Assembly (NCBI GenBank): GCA_009922595.1
Contig: RFVC01000016.1
Span: forward strand, 1-43,539
Direction: 5' to 3'
DNA: 43,539 bases
Source of the DNA: Gammaproteobacteria bacterium
GTDB lineage: Bacteria > Pseudomonadota > Gammaproteobacteria > Pseudomonadales > Pseudohongiellaceae
Each line of letters begins with the position of its first letter. The stretch's first letter is position 1. Positions 18,746 to 26,735 of the stretch are shown here, piece by piece. The notes under the pieces were generated by a model. That model made no database searches. It saw nothing but the letters and a program-made list of their open reading frames with translations, and was not told the origin of the DNA. A program made the translations under genes and the position numbers.

Positions 18746-18751
18746 ATTATA
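18746..18751 (-). promoter_or_regulatory. Perfect -10 hexamer upstream of proA
   Basis: Reading the minus strand, a consensus TATAAT lies about 27 bases before the proA ATG. No good -35 hexamer sits 16-18 bases upstream (the best is TGCCGG), so strength is uncertain. The hexamer lies inside a short inverted repeat (GCGCTA at 18731-18736 with TAGCGC at 18750-18755). It would head the cluster from proA to lipA. Confidence 0.35.
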
Positions 18752-18774
18752 GCGCAGAACATCAGCCCCGGCAT

Positions 18775-19056
18775 TCAGGGGGCAATGCGGGCAAGGATGG
18801 TCTTGCTGCCGGCAACCAGTGCGGCTTTTTCCTGGTGAGAGAGTTTCTTGACCCTGGCCTCTAGGACCGAGGCCTCGCTGCGGTTTTGGGCTTTCATGGT
18901 GAACACCATTTGCAAGTGCGCCTCACCCCTTAGGCTCTTGGCTCCCTTTTTTCCTGAGCGATGCTCATGAAGCCTCCTCTCGGGATCAGTGGTGATGCCC
19001 GTGTAATAACTTCCGGAGGCTGTCTGGATTATGTAGAGATGCCAATCCTGCACCAT
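18775..19056 (-). CDS. GIY-YIG nuclease family protein (UPF0213/YhbQ-like)
   Basis: A 93-residue single-domain GIY-YIG protein. The motif is split as LYIIQTASGSYYTGITTD, with the following Arg (RRLHEHRSG) and the His of the family, then AKSLRGEAHLQMV and an E-A-x-x-x-E-A-x-x-K segment holding the metal-binding glutamate. Stand-alone proteins of this size (YhbQ and relatives) are putative structure-specific nucleases with no firmly assigned role. The gene is divergent from serA and separated from proA by 55 bases. Confidence 0.88.
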   Translation of the reverse strand: MVQDWHLYIIQTASGSYYTGITTDPERRLHEHRSGKKGAKSLRGEAHLQMVFTMKAQNRSEASVLEARVKKLSHQEKAALVAGSKTILARIAP

Positions 19057-19120
19057 TATTTTCCTGCGTTTTGGCCTGCAATATTTGCCGATTGTAGTGT
19101 AATATTTTCCCAGACTTATC

Positions 19121-19149
19121 TAGATTTTTCAGGTATTTCCCTGTATAAG
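19121..19149 (+). promoter_or_regulatory. Candidate serA promoter
   Basis: TAGATT (19121-19126), a 17-base spacer, then TATAAG (19144-19149). The -10 matches five of six consensus positions and the -35 only three. Transcription would start near 19156, giving a leader of about 54 bases that carries the hairpins at 19164-19205. Confidence 0.35.
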
Positions 19150-19163
19150 TTTGCCCCTTAATT

Positions 19164-19205
19164 ATTTTGGGACTTCATCCCAAAATCTCCCAAAGGTAAT
19201 ACCTT
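19164..19205 (+). promoter_or_regulatory. serA 5' leader with two hairpins covering the ribosome binding site
   Basis: The arms ATTTTGGGA (19164-19172) and TCCCAAAAT (19178-19186) form a perfect 9-bp stem with a 5-base loop. Immediately downstream, AAGGT (19193-19197) and ACCTT (19201-19205) form a second small stem that contains the AAAGG ribosome site. A second copy of TCCCAAA at 19188-19194 could compete with the first hairpin's 3' arm and pull part of the ribosome site into pairing. This suggests translational control but is only inferred. Confidence 0.4.
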
Positions 19206-19209
19206 CAAA

Positions 19210-20379
19210 ATGTTTAAGATTCAGACCTTCAATCAGATTTCTGAGAAGGGGCTAGTCCGTTTTTCAAAACAGGACTACAAGGTCTCTCCGGATACTGACA
19301 ATGCAGACGCACTTTTGATACGCAGCCAGAAACTATCGCTCGATCACATCAACCCCAATCTGAAGGCAATTGCCCGTGCCGGTGCCGGCGTGAACAACAT
19401 TCCCGTGGAGGATTACACGAATAAAGGTATCGTTGTATTCAATACCCCAGGCGCCAACGCCAATGCTGTGAAGGAACTTGTCCTCTGTGGCTTGCTCCTT
19501 TCATCTCGAGGAATTTTGTCTGGAGTTAACTGGGTACATGACCAGCCCGACGATATTGAAGCAGCTGAGCTTTCCAAGCTCGTGGAAGCCGAAAAGAAAA
19601 ACTTCAAGGGAATAGAGCTGAAAGGAAAAACCCTTGGCATTATCGGCCTGGGTGCCATCGGCGCACAGGTAGCTGATGCCGCGATACAGCTTGGTATGAA
19701 TGTACTCGGCTATGATCCTGAGATTTCAGTCGAAGCAGCCTGGCGTCTTGCCAATCAGATTGAGAAACAAGAAAACTTGACGTCCCTGATTTCCAGGTCT
19801 GACTTTGTTTCACTACACCTACCGGTGGTCGAATCCACCCGCAACCTGATAGACCGCAAGGTCATTAACTACTTCAAATCGGGTGCCGTTCTGCTGAACT
19901 TTTCCCGCGAGGCAATCGTCGATGAGCAGGCTGTGGTGGAAGCACTAAACTCCGGACGCCTGGCCAACTACGTAACAGACTTTCCTACCCCTGCGCTGCT
20001 GCTGCATAAGCAAACTATCCTGATGCCACATATCGGTGCCAGCACTGATGAGGCCGAGGAAAATTGCGCAATCATGGCTGTTGATCAGCTTAAAGACTTC
20101 CTGGAAAACGGCAACATTAGGAATTCTGTTAACTTTCCCTCGCTATCCCTGGAACGGTCGGGCGGCTATCGTATCGCTATTATCAACCAGAATGTTCCGC
20201 GAATGCTTGGCCAAATTTTATCGATTCTTGCAGACAAGGACATCAATGTTATGGACATGCTCAACAAGAGCCGTGATGATATTGCCTATAACCTTATTGA
20301 TATCGAATCGGCTCCCGGTGAGGAAACCCTCGATGAGATCCGCGCCATTGACCATGTAATAAAGGTCTGGCTCATCTAA
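19210..20379 (+). CDS. serA: D-3-phosphoglycerate dehydrogenase with C-terminal ACT domain
   Basis: Catalyses the first committed step of serine synthesis, oxidising 3-phosphoglycerate with NAD. The 389-residue protein has the substrate-domain phrase ARAGAGVNNIPV, the NAD loop GLGAIGAQVADAA near residue 145, SLHLPVVESTRNLID, and the catalytic His in LMPHIGASTDEAEENCA. It ends with an ACT domain (RIAIINQNVPRMLGQILSILADKDINV), probably for serine feedback. It is of the compact type rather than the 410-residue E. coli type. It is followed by serC 45 bases later, and together they form a serine-biosynthesis pair. Confidence 0.9.
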   Translation: MFKIQTFNQISEKGLVRFSKQDYKVSPDTDNADALLIRSQKLSLDHINPNLKAIARAGAGVNNIPVEDYTNKGIVVFNTPGANANAVKELVLCGLLLSSRGILSGVNWVHDQPDDIEAAELSKLVEAEKKNFKGIELKGKTLGIIGLGAIGAQVADAAIQLGMNVLGYDPEISVEAAWRLANQIEKQENLTSLISRSDFVSLHLPVVESTRNLIDRKVINYFKSGAVLLNFSREAIVDEQAVVEALNSGRLANYVTDFPTPALLLHKQTILMPHIGASTDEAEENCAIMAVDQLKDFLENGNIRNSVNFPSLSLERSGGYRIAIINQNVPRMLGQILSILADKDINVMDMLNKSRDDIAYNLIDIESAPGEETLDEIRAIDHVIKVWLI

Positions 20380-20424
20380 CGGAATCAACTAATCCAATAC
20401 GCAAAAAATCAAGTATTACAGGAC

Positions 20425-21516
20425 ATGAGCAATCAGGTTTTCAATTTTGGCGCGGGTCCGGCTATGCTGCCGATCCCGGTAATGAAGCAGATTCAGGAAG
20501 AATTTCTGGATTATCACGGCATGGGTGTCTCTGTAATAGAGATCAGTCACCGCTCCAAAGAATTTGAAGCTGTAATTGACCGTTGTGATGAGCTAGTACG
20601 AGAAGTGGCCTCCCTGCCCGACAACTACAAGATTCTTTACACTCATGGCGGGGCGAGGATGCAGTTTTCAGCCGTGCCGATGAATCTCCTACCGCTTAAA
20701 CCTGCAGGCAGAGCTGTATACAGTGAAACCGGAAACTTTTCGAAGCAAGCCAATGTCGAAGCAGCACGCTACGGTGACGTTATTATCGCCAGCAGCGGCG
20801 AAAAGACCAACTACGATCGCCTGCCACCACTGACTAGAGACATGGTGCCTGACAATGCTTCATATGCTTACATCACGAGCAATAATACGATTTACGGTAC
20901 CCAGTACAAGGAATATCCGGACCTTGGAGATATACCATTGGTAGTAGATGCCACGTCCGACATATTTTCCCGGCCCGTGGATTTCTCGAAGCTGGGACTT
21001 ATGTTTGCCAGCCTCCAGAAAAACCTTGGGCCTGCCGGCACCGCACTGGTGATTGTGCGCGAGGATCTCATTGGTCATGCCATGAAGCACACACCTTCAC
21101 TTCTCGATTACAAGGTGTATGAAAGCTCCCATTCCCTGTCCAATACCAACAATACCTTTGCCATCTATGCAATGTGCCTTGTAATGGAGTGGATAAAAAA
21201 CGAGGGTGGAGTGGAGGCCATGGCCGAGGTTAATGCCGAAAAGGCAGACCTGCTCTATGGCGTCATCGATAATAGTGCTTTCTATCAGGGTGCTGCTTTT
21301 GTAGGCGACCGCTCTCATATGAATGTGACCTTCACGCTGCCGAACGATGAGCTGACAAAGAAATTCCTTGACGAGGCATTGGAAATTGGTCTTTACGCAC
21401 TAAAAGGTCACCGACTGGTGGGTGGTGTCAGGGCTTCAATATACAATGCCATGCCGCTGGAAGGCTGCCAAGCGCTTGCGTCCTTTATGCAGGAATTTGA
21501 ACGCCGGGCAGGATAG
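20425..21516 (+). CDS. serC: Phosphoserine aminotransferase
   Basis: A PLP enzyme that converts phosphohydroxypyruvate to phosphoserine (and serves pyridoxal synthesis in Gammaproteobacteria). The 363-residue protein shows FNFGAGPAMLP at the start, a YxxMGxSVxExSHRSKEF-type segment, THGGARMQFSAVPMNL, ETGNFSKQA, the DATSDIFSRPVDF stretch and the PLP lysine in FASLQKNLGPAG. The ending is KGHRLVGGVRASIYNAMPLEGCQAL. It has the usual length. It converges on the TPR gene with a gap of only 7 bases. Confidence 0.96.
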   Translation: MSNQVFNFGAGPAMLPIPVMKQIQEEFLDYHGMGVSVIEISHRSKEFEAVIDRCDELVREVASLPDNYKILYTHGGARMQFSAVPMNLLPLKPAGRAVYSETGNFSKQANVEAARYGDVIIASSGEKTNYDRLPPLTRDMVPDNASYAYITSNNTIYGTQYKEYPDLGDIPLVVDATSDIFSRPVDFSKLGLMFASLQKNLGPAGTALVIVREDLIGHAMKHTPSLLDYKVYESSHSLSNTNNTFAIYAMCLVMEWIKNEGGVEAMAEVNAEKADLLYGVIDNSAFYQGAAFVGDRSHMNVTFTLPNDELTKKFLDEALEIGLYALKGHRLVGGVRASIYNAMPLEGCQALASFMQEFERRAG

Positions 21517-21523
21517 GCTTTTA

Positions 21524-22060
21524 TTAGGGCAGCCTGCCCTCGGCCAGGGTAATGTTGTGCAGTATCGTGTCTTGGGCGCTGGCGTTTCCATCTTCGACCA
21601 GCGACAGAGCGGTTCGATAATCAGACAGCGCCTCTTCCACTTCACCACCAACAAGTTTGGCAGTGCCGCGGTTATTCACAGCACTCCATTTTAAAGGCTC
21701 CTGCTCCATCGCAGTAGAGCATGAATTCACAGCCTCCTCGATTCTGCCGTGACTGGTCAAAACAGTGCAGTAAGCGTTGTAAGCATAGTACTTCTGAATG
21801 GTCTCTCCAGGCAGCAGCAAACGCTCTACTTTCTTAATGTAGTTTTCTGCTGCTGACAGTGCCTCGCCTTTTTTACCCTGGACCATGAGCTCGCGGATTC
21901 TGCTGACCTCGTCTGGTTCATTTAGATGCAGCGTGGTGTAAGGCATGGACTTGGACTTGAGATTGGTGCCCGTACGCGCTTGCTGGGCCTGCAGTGCACT
22001 ATTGGCCAATACCAGGCACAACATGATCGAAAATGAATGGATAATCCGATTTTTCATCAC
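21524..22060 (-). CDS. Exported TPR-like protein of unknown function
   Basis: A 178-residue protein with a signal peptide (core IMLCLVLANSALQA) followed by a low-complexity linker. Helix pairs typical of tetratricopeptide repeats come next: EALSAAENYIKKVERLL, YYAYNAYCTVLTSHGRIEEAVNSC split across residues ~95-120, and AVNNRGTAKLVGGEVEEALSDYRTAL. The last TPR has the N-x-G/A-x-A-L spacing. It is probably periplasmic. It sits 75 bases downstream of the DUF3106 gene and may belong to the sigma-factor operon. The function is unknown. Confidence 0.7.
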   Translation of the reverse strand: MMKNRIIHSFSIMLCLVLANSALQAQQARTGTNLKSKSMPYTTLHLNEPDEVSRIRELMVQGKKGEALSAAENYIKKVERLLLPGETIQKYYAYNAYCTVLTSHGRIEEAVNSCSTAMEQEPLKWSAVNNRGTAKLVGGEVEEALSDYRTALSLVEDGNASAQDTILHNITLAEGRLP

Positions 22061-22134
22061 TTACCTCGAGTGAAAAAGGTTGTTGGTCTAATATCTATAA
22101 GAGGCGTGTGTTTAATACCAGTAATAATCTGTTG

Positions 22135-22569
22135 CTATCGAGCGACATCGTTGCGCCGGGACTGCGCCTCCTCGAATCGCCTACGCATCCTTTCCTGCTG
22201 TTCCGGGGATAGGTTTCTGAAGCGTTCAGAGCGGTTGAGCAGTGCGCGCTGACGTTCCGGATTCATGTTCTGAAAACGCTGGAAACGGTTCCGAATCGTG
22301 TTGCGCTGTCCAGGAGAGCGCTGCATCCAGTTTCTGAACCGCTGCTCTACCTGGCTGCGCTGATCAGGACTCAGTAATTGCCAGCGCCTCGCACCATTCA
22401 TCAGGCGCTGTTGCCTCGCCGGGGACAACTGGTCCCACTGCAACTGCATTGGACCAAGAATGCCCTGAAGCTCGCCCGGCAATTCATTCCATGCGATGCC
22501 TTCCTGCGCCTGGGCTGTCGCTGACAGCACGCTTAACAGGAAAAATGTTGGCAGCAATCTCAGTTTCAT
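22135..22569 (-). CDS. DUF3106 domain secreted protein
   Basis: A 144-residue protein with a signal peptide (cleavage after AQA) and repeated W-x-x-LSPxQRQ/xxxRxxxW units, the DUF3106 pattern: WDQLSPARQQRL, WQLLSPDQRSQV, WMQRSPGQRNTI, FQNMNPERQRALL, FRNLSPEQQERM. The arrays of Arg, Gln and Trp form amphipathic helices, reminiscent of CpxP/Spy-like periplasmic proteins, though the resemblance is superficial. DUF3106 genes commonly follow an ECF sigma factor and a DUF3619-like partner in this class, matching the context here. Confidence 0.85.
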   Translation of the reverse strand: MKLRLLPTFFLLSVLSATAQAQEGIAWNELPGELQGILGPMQLQWDQLSPARQQRLMNGARRWQLLSPDQRSQVEQRFRNWMQRSPGQRNTIRNRFQRFQNMNPERQRALLNRSERFRNLSPEQQERMRRRFEEAQSRRNDVAR

Positions 22570-22597
22570 AAATTCAACTTTTTAACTTCCAGCTTAC

Positions 22598-22879
22598 TCA
22601 ATTATCTCGCTTGGGGGTCGACAGGGGCCTCTCATCTGTATTGGTTACAGCATTTCCATCCGCCACGCTATCAAGGTCAGCTAAGGCATCAGTGCCATGA
22701 AGTTCAGGGTTTATACATTCACTCACCTGTGTTTCAAATTCACCCAGAAATTCCAGCATATCGATAAACAGGAATTCCGACTCAGAATTGGACACTTCAC
22801 TGCTATCGTTTTACTGCGCACCTGCCTGGCATGAAAAAAACGTAAGCAGGCAAAGCACAGTGCTAGACTGACGATTCAT
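22598..22879 (-). pseudogene. Small exported protein of the sigma-factor operon, interrupted by an in-frame TAA
   Basis: An ATG at 22879 opens a 22-codon signal peptide (MNRQSSTVLCLLTFFSCQAG, then AQ) that ends at an ochre codon, 22811-22813. In the same frame, coding resumes (NDSSEVSNSESEFLFIDMLE...) to a stop at 22598. A GTG at 22795 is the only later start, and it would give 65 residues without a signal or ribosome site. The mature part (FIDMLEFLGEFE, ECINPEL) resembles a small acidic protein that often follows DUF3619-like genes. The start overlaps the upstream gene's last 17 bases. Either a nonsense mutation, a base error or stop readthrough explains it. Confidence 0.6.
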
Positions 22880-23249
22880 TCTCCTCTATCCAATTGTAGA
22901 ACTCGAGGTTTTCAAAAAAATCCAGGCTTTCATTGGACGTCAGGATATCCAGGTCCTCCATTGGTAAAACCGCGGGAATATCAAGCGACCTAACTTCAGA
23001 CTGCTGCGGGTAATAACCCATCACAATCACCAGCAATAGACAGGCTGTCACCAGTCCACCAAATGGTGCCAGCAACATCCTGCCCGTGTTTTTCTGCGCG
23101 TGTTTAAGAGCAGCATGACGAATACTGTTAAGGCGCGACTGGGTATGCCCGTCCAAGCGATCGCAGCTGCGGTCTAGCTCTTCTCTGACATTTTTAAGGA
23201 GTGCCTTTTCAGAGGCCTGATAATTCTTGTTGATTTCTTGCTCATTCAT
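22863..23249 (-). CDS. DUF3619-like single-pass membrane protein, probable anti-sigma partner
   Basis: A 128-residue protein: an N-terminal soluble helix with LDGHTQSRLNSIRHAALKHA (the L-x-x-x-x-x-x-R-L-x-x-x-R-x-x-A-L pattern of DUF3619), one membrane helix (LVTACLLLVIVMGYY, residues ~70-87) and an acidic periplasmic tail ending in FFENLEFYNWIEENESSV. The start is the ATG at 23249, which overlaps the sigma gene's TGA by 8 bases; the longer frame from 23273 reads through the sigma C-terminus and is unlikely. Overlap with an ECF-type sigma gene and a membrane topology with a cytosolic N-terminus suggest an anti-sigma role, which is inference. Confidence 0.68.
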   Translation of the reverse strand: MNEQEINKNYQASEKALLKNVREELDRSCDRLDGHTQSRLNSIRHAALKHAQKNTGRMLLAPFGGLVTACLLLVIVMGYYPQQSEVRSLDIPAVLPMEDLDILTSNESLDFFENLEFYNWIEENESSV

Positions 23250-23883
23250 GCCAATGTTCACCCAGCGTTTCACGCAAACTATGAATCGCTCTTGAATAAT
23301 GCGTCTTCACACTGCCCTCCGCACAGGACATGGCGCTCGCGGTCTCCCGCACATTAAGTCCCTCCCAGGCCCTAAGGATGAAGGCCTGCTGCTGTCTCAA
23401 GGGTAGGTGCTGCAGGGCCGTTTCTAGGGCCTCCATGCTGCGGCCGCTTTGCAGCTGCATTTCAGGACTTCTTCCTGCCATGTCCTCGACCGTCTGGATC
23501 GGATCTTCATTATCGTCCTTACTGCTGCTGAGCCATGATCTGAAACGATTCCTGACTGTGTTTCGTCGATACCAGTCCCTGATTCGGCTTTGCAGAATAC
23601 GATGGAAAAGAGGCGACCACTCCTGTTCATTTTTACCGGAATATTTCTCCACCAGTTTGTACATGGCGTCCTGGACAATATCAAAAGCTTCATCCGAATT
23701 ACTCGTAGCAATTTGCGCAATTCGAAAGGCGCGCTTTTCCACAGAGGCAAGAAACCTCTCCAACGCCTGGTGTTTATCCAGCGCCTTTCTCCTACTTTCA
23801 CCCTGTTCCTGGCAATTATCATAGCCCAGAGCTCTCAAGGAGTCACATGCGCCCGAAAGCGTATTGTTGAAGGTTGGGGCCAT
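23242..23883 (-). CDS. RNA polymerase sigma factor, sigma-70/ECF type
   Basis: A 213-residue sigma factor. Region 2 is RAFRIAQIATSNSDEAFDIVQDAMYKLVEKY with a following core-binding helix and DWYRR. The linker is acidic (SSSKDDNEDPIQTVEDM). Region 4 is HLPLRQQQAFILRAWEGLNVRETASAMSCAEGSVKTHYSRAIHSLRE, a clear helix-turn-helix. The R-x-P-E-M and ALxxLPxRQxQAFxLRxWEG phrasing matches a Pseudomonas-type group commonly followed by DUF3619-like and DUF3106 genes. The first ~40 residues are not conserved, so the start (ATG 23883) could lie a little further in. The regulon is unknown. Confidence 0.88.
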   Translation of the reverse strand: MAPTFNNTLSGACDSLRALGYDNCQEQGESRRKALDKHQALERFLASVEKRAFRIAQIATSNSDEAFDIVQDAMYKLVEKYSGKNEQEWSPLFHRILQSRIRDWYRRNTVRNRFRSWLSSSKDDNEDPIQTVEDMAGRSPEMQLQSGRSMEALETALQHLPLRQQQAFILRAWEGLNVRETASAMSCAEGSVKTHYSRAIHSLRETLGEHWHE

Positions 23884-23909
23884 GCCGAATGCTTACTCTT
23901 TCCTTTAAT

Positions 23910-23950
23910 ACTATACCCTTCAATAACGCGTAAACCGGGCATTGGTTTAC
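23910..23950 (-). promoter_or_regulatory. Candidate sigma-operon promoter with operator-like palindrome
   Basis: On the minus strand TATAGT (23915-23910) lies about 27 bases before the sigma ATG. The expected -35 position falls inside a perfect inverted repeat: GTAAACC (23930-23936) and GGTTTAC (23944-23950) separated by 7 bases. A dimeric regulator binding there would block RNA polymerase. Confidence 0.35.
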
Positions 23951-24055
23951 ACACTGGTGGAATGGTATCTTGTTGATATATCGTTATTTTATTACTTTAA
24001 GGTGTTTATGGTATTGGCTAGCTCATCGAATTCAATTAGGGAAGCGCGCAATGCA

Positions 24056-25024
24056 TCAGAGTTTGTCGGGCGGCTCCTCACCGTTAAAGAAGGCATTAAG
24101 ATTGCCTAGAACACGCATTCCCATTGCGGTACGGGTTTCTTTCGTAGCGCTGCCGAGATGCGGCAGTAGGACTAAGTTATCGAGAGCCAACAGTGCCTCG
24201 GGTAGTTCTGGCTCATTGTCATAAACATCAAGACCCGCCCCAGCAATTAAGCCTTTTTGAAGAAACTTGATAAGCGCCTTTTCCACCACCACGTCACCTC
24301 GGGAGGTATTTATAAGGAAGGCATCGGGGCGCATGCAGGCCAGAGTTTTTTCATTAACCATGCCTTTCGTGCGCGGACTACTCGGGCAATGCAAGGACAC
24401 AAAATCAGACCTACTCATCAACCATGTCAGCTCGGTGCAGTACTCGGCATTTAATCGCCTTTCCTCTGATTCAGGTATGGGCTTGCGGTTGTGATAAAGA
24501 ATTTTCATGCCAAAGCCAAAGTGAGCCTTTTCTGCCATAGCCTTACCTATTCTTCCCATACCGACTATACCGAGCGACTTTCCGGTCACCTGTGTGCCCA
24601 TGAGGTGTGTTGGATACCAACCGTGCCATTGTCCGGCTCGTAATTGCCGTTCTCCTTCGCCGGCGCGCCTGGCAAGCATCAGCATTAGCGTCATAGCCAG
24701 ATCTGCAGTAGCATCAGTAAGCACATCCGGTGTATTGGTGACCACAATCCCTTTGGACTTGGCCGCATCTATAGCAATATGATCAAAACCAACGCCGTAG
24801 TTGCCGATGATTCGGGTTTTGATAAAACTAGCGCCGAACAGGGACTGCGGCATACTATCTGTAACACATGGGCAGACCGCATCGTATTCCTGAAGCGCCT
24901 TTGCCAGTTCATCCGCCGACATGGCGTGATCATCATCGTTGAGCGTGACTTCAAAATTGATGGCCATAGCTTTTTCAACAGACTCGGGCCAGCGACGTGT
25001 AACAAGCACCCTAGGTTTACTCAA
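24056..25024 (-). CDS. D-2-hydroxyacid dehydrogenase, glyoxylate/hydroxypyruvate reductase type
   Basis: A 322-residue NAD(P)-dependent dehydrogenase of the GyaR/GRHPR type. It has IIGNYGVGFDHIAIDAAKSKGI split around residue 75-95, the pairing NTPDVLTDATADL, the nucleotide loop GIVGMGRIGKAMA with NRK after the second strand (a basic residue hinting at NADP), SLHCPSSPRTKGMV, and the catalytic Arg in LINTSRGDVV. The acid/base pair follows: a Glu in YDNEPELPE and a His in LLPHLGSATKETR. It probably reduces glyoxylate or hydroxypyruvate. It stands alone and diverges from the cytochrome gene across about 200 bases. Confidence 0.88.
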   Translation of the reverse strand: MSKPRVLVTRRWPESVEKAMAINFEVTLNDDDHAMSADELAKALQEYDAVCPCVTDSMPQSLFGASFIKTRIIGNYGVGFDHIAIDAAKSKGIVVTNTPDVLTDATADLAMTLMLMLARRAGEGERQLRAGQWHGWYPTHLMGTQVTGKSLGIVGMGRIGKAMAEKAHFGFGMKILYHNRKPIPESEERRLNAEYCTELTWLMSRSDFVSLHCPSSPRTKGMVNEKTLACMRPDAFLINTSRGDVVVEKALIKFLQKGLIAGAGLDVYDNEPELPEALLALDNLVLLPHLGSATKETRTAMGMRVLGNLNAFFNGEEPPDKL

Positions 25025-25221
25025 TTTTCAACTCCTGCACCCAATTGGGCATGTTTTCAGTTGAGAATTAGGTAGCATAGAAGATAAGAACCGACAGGAA
25101 AACCCAATAAGTTCAATCAACTCAAAGCCGCTGTTTATAACGCTTCCAGAGATGTTATTTTAATCATGATAGTGGTAACCTCATCTAACACAGACTCAAA
25201 CAATAATTTCAGGGGAAAACT

Positions 25222-26571
25222 ATGGATTTTAGAAAGTTGCTGACAGCCTCTCTTGTTGCAGTCGTCATGACAGGCTGCGATTCCGGAGCCGTCACTACAG
25301 AATCTTCCTATGCCACAGACAGTGCAGCTCAGGCTGAAGCCGCCGGGCTTTCTCACGGTGAATATGTTGCCAGGCTCGGCAACTGTGTAGCCTGCCACAG
25401 CATCCCGGAAGGAGAGCCACTGGCCGGCGGTCTGAAGATGGCTGTACCCATGATGGGCAACATTTATACCACTAATATTACTCCAGATCCTGAAACCGGA
25501 ATCGGCAATTACACATTCGAACAGTTTGATGCTGCCATGCGTTATGGTGTGAAGTCCGATGGTACCCGCATGTACCCAGCAATGCCCTATCCTTCTTACG
25601 CGAAAATGTCAGAACAGGATATGCGTGCACTCTATGATTTTTTTATGAACGAAATTGAACCGGTGAACCAGCCCAACTTGCCAAACGAAATTCCTGGCTG
25701 GAAAGACATGGCTCGAATGGGCATGGGAATATGGAACTTGCTGACAATGGACGGCGACCCCTATGAGCCTGACGCTAGTCATGGTGACGACTGGAACAGA
25801 GGTGCATACCTGACCCAGGGTCCCGGTCACTGCGGGGCTTGTCATACACCACGCGGCTTACTTATGCAGGAAAAAGGACTTGATGAAGACAGCTCCGCTT
25901 ACTTAGCAGGTGCGCCGCTTGATCACTGGTCTGCCTCAAGCCTGAACGGTGACATTAACAGCGGCCTGGGTCGCTGGTCAGTAGAGGACACCGCCGAATT
26001 CCTGGGTACCGGACACAACCGTTTCGGAACTGCCTTTGGCACGATGGTTGAAGTGGTCAACAACAGTACACAGCATATGAGCGAAGCTGATTTAAGAGGA
26101 ATGGCTGTCTACCTGAAGTCATTACCCCCAGTTGTTGAAGTCAATGCCGAGGAATGGAGATATGACAACAGCGATACAGAGCAGCTGCTTGGCCTCGACT
26201 TCAGCGAACCCGGTTCACAGGTGTACTACGAGTATTGTTCAAACTGCCACGCCACAAGTGGAGAAGGTTACTACCCCTACCAGGCGCCACTAGCCGGCAA
26301 CCCGGTAGTGATGGATCCTGATCCAAGCTCCCTCATCAACCTAACCTTGAATGGTTCGCTGCGCGTGATAGCGAATGAGGGTCCTGACGTCAACGACATG
26401 CCTTACTTCAGGCAGCTCTTATCAGATGAGGAAATAGCTGATGTGCTGACCTACATCCGTTCATCTTGGGGGCATGATGCAGCACCTATCTCTACCCAGC
26501 TTGTGTCAGAAGTGAGAGATGCCACCGACCCGACCCGAAACGATGATATATTTGTACTGCGTATGAAATAA
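25222..26571 (+). CDS. Triheme c-type cytochrome lipoprotein
   Basis: A 449-residue exported cytochrome. The lipobox MTGC lies at residues 16-19. Three CxxCH heme sites are visible: C55-V-A-C58-H59, C204-G-A-C207-H208 and C339-S-N-C342-H343. The arrangement (three c-type heme domains, ~450 residues) matches the cytochrome subunits of membrane alcohol, gluconate or sorbitol dehydrogenases, which pass electrons from a catalytic subunit to ubiquinone or a terminal oxidase. No catalytic dehydrogenase subunit is adjacent, so its partner is encoded elsewhere. A good ribosome site (AGGGGA) precedes the ATG, and a strong terminator follows. Confidence 0.88.
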   Translation: MDFRKLLTASLVAVVMTGCDSGAVTTESSYATDSAAQAEAAGLSHGEYVARLGNCVACHSIPEGEPLAGGLKMAVPMMGNIYTTNITPDPETGIGNYTFEQFDAAMRYGVKSDGTRMYPAMPYPSYAKMSEQDMRALYDFFMNEIEPVNQPNLPNEIPGWKDMARMGMGIWNLLTMDGDPYEPDASHGDDWNRGAYLTQGPGHCGACHTPRGLLMQEKGLDEDSSAYLAGAPLDHWSASSLNGDINSGLGRWSVEDTAEFLGTGHNRFGTAFGTMVEVVNNSTQHMSEADLRGMAVYLKSLPPVVEVNAEEWRYDNSDTEQLLGLDFSEPGSQVYYEYCSNCHATSGEGYYPYQAPLAGNPVVMDPDPSSLINLTLNGSLRVIANEGPDVNDMPYFRQLLSDEEIADVLTYIRSSWGHDAAPISTQLVSEVRDATDPTRNDDIFVLRMK

Positions 26572-26585
26572 GAACGCTCTACACT

Positions 26586-26617
26586 AAAAAAAGAGTCGGC
26601 TTGCCGGCTCTTTTTTT
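26586..26617. terminator. Intrinsic terminator after the cytochrome gene
   Basis: AGAGTCGG (26592-26599) pairs with CCGGCTCT (26604-26611) with one G-U pair and a 4-base loop, followed by eight consecutive T residues and flanked by seven A residues upstream. It lies 15 bases after the cytochrome stop. The A tract could make it work in both directions. Confidence 0.85.
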
Positions 26618-26735
26618 TCTTCATTTATTGCATGACCTTTTTGTCTAGCGCTGATAATCCTCAAGCAGGATTCAGGTATGATTCATGAACCGGCTTCAAC
26701 AATGAAAAAATAATCCCGACAACCGGAGCGCGGCA

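Noticed and set aside
18337-18864. 175-codon plus-strand ORF
   Set aside because: Antisense to proA and the GIY-YIG gene; rich in Ser, Ala and Arg as expected for a reverse-strand shadow.
23330-23824. 164-codon plus-strand ORF
   Set aside because: Antisense to the sigma-factor gene, whose regions 2 and 4 are clear.
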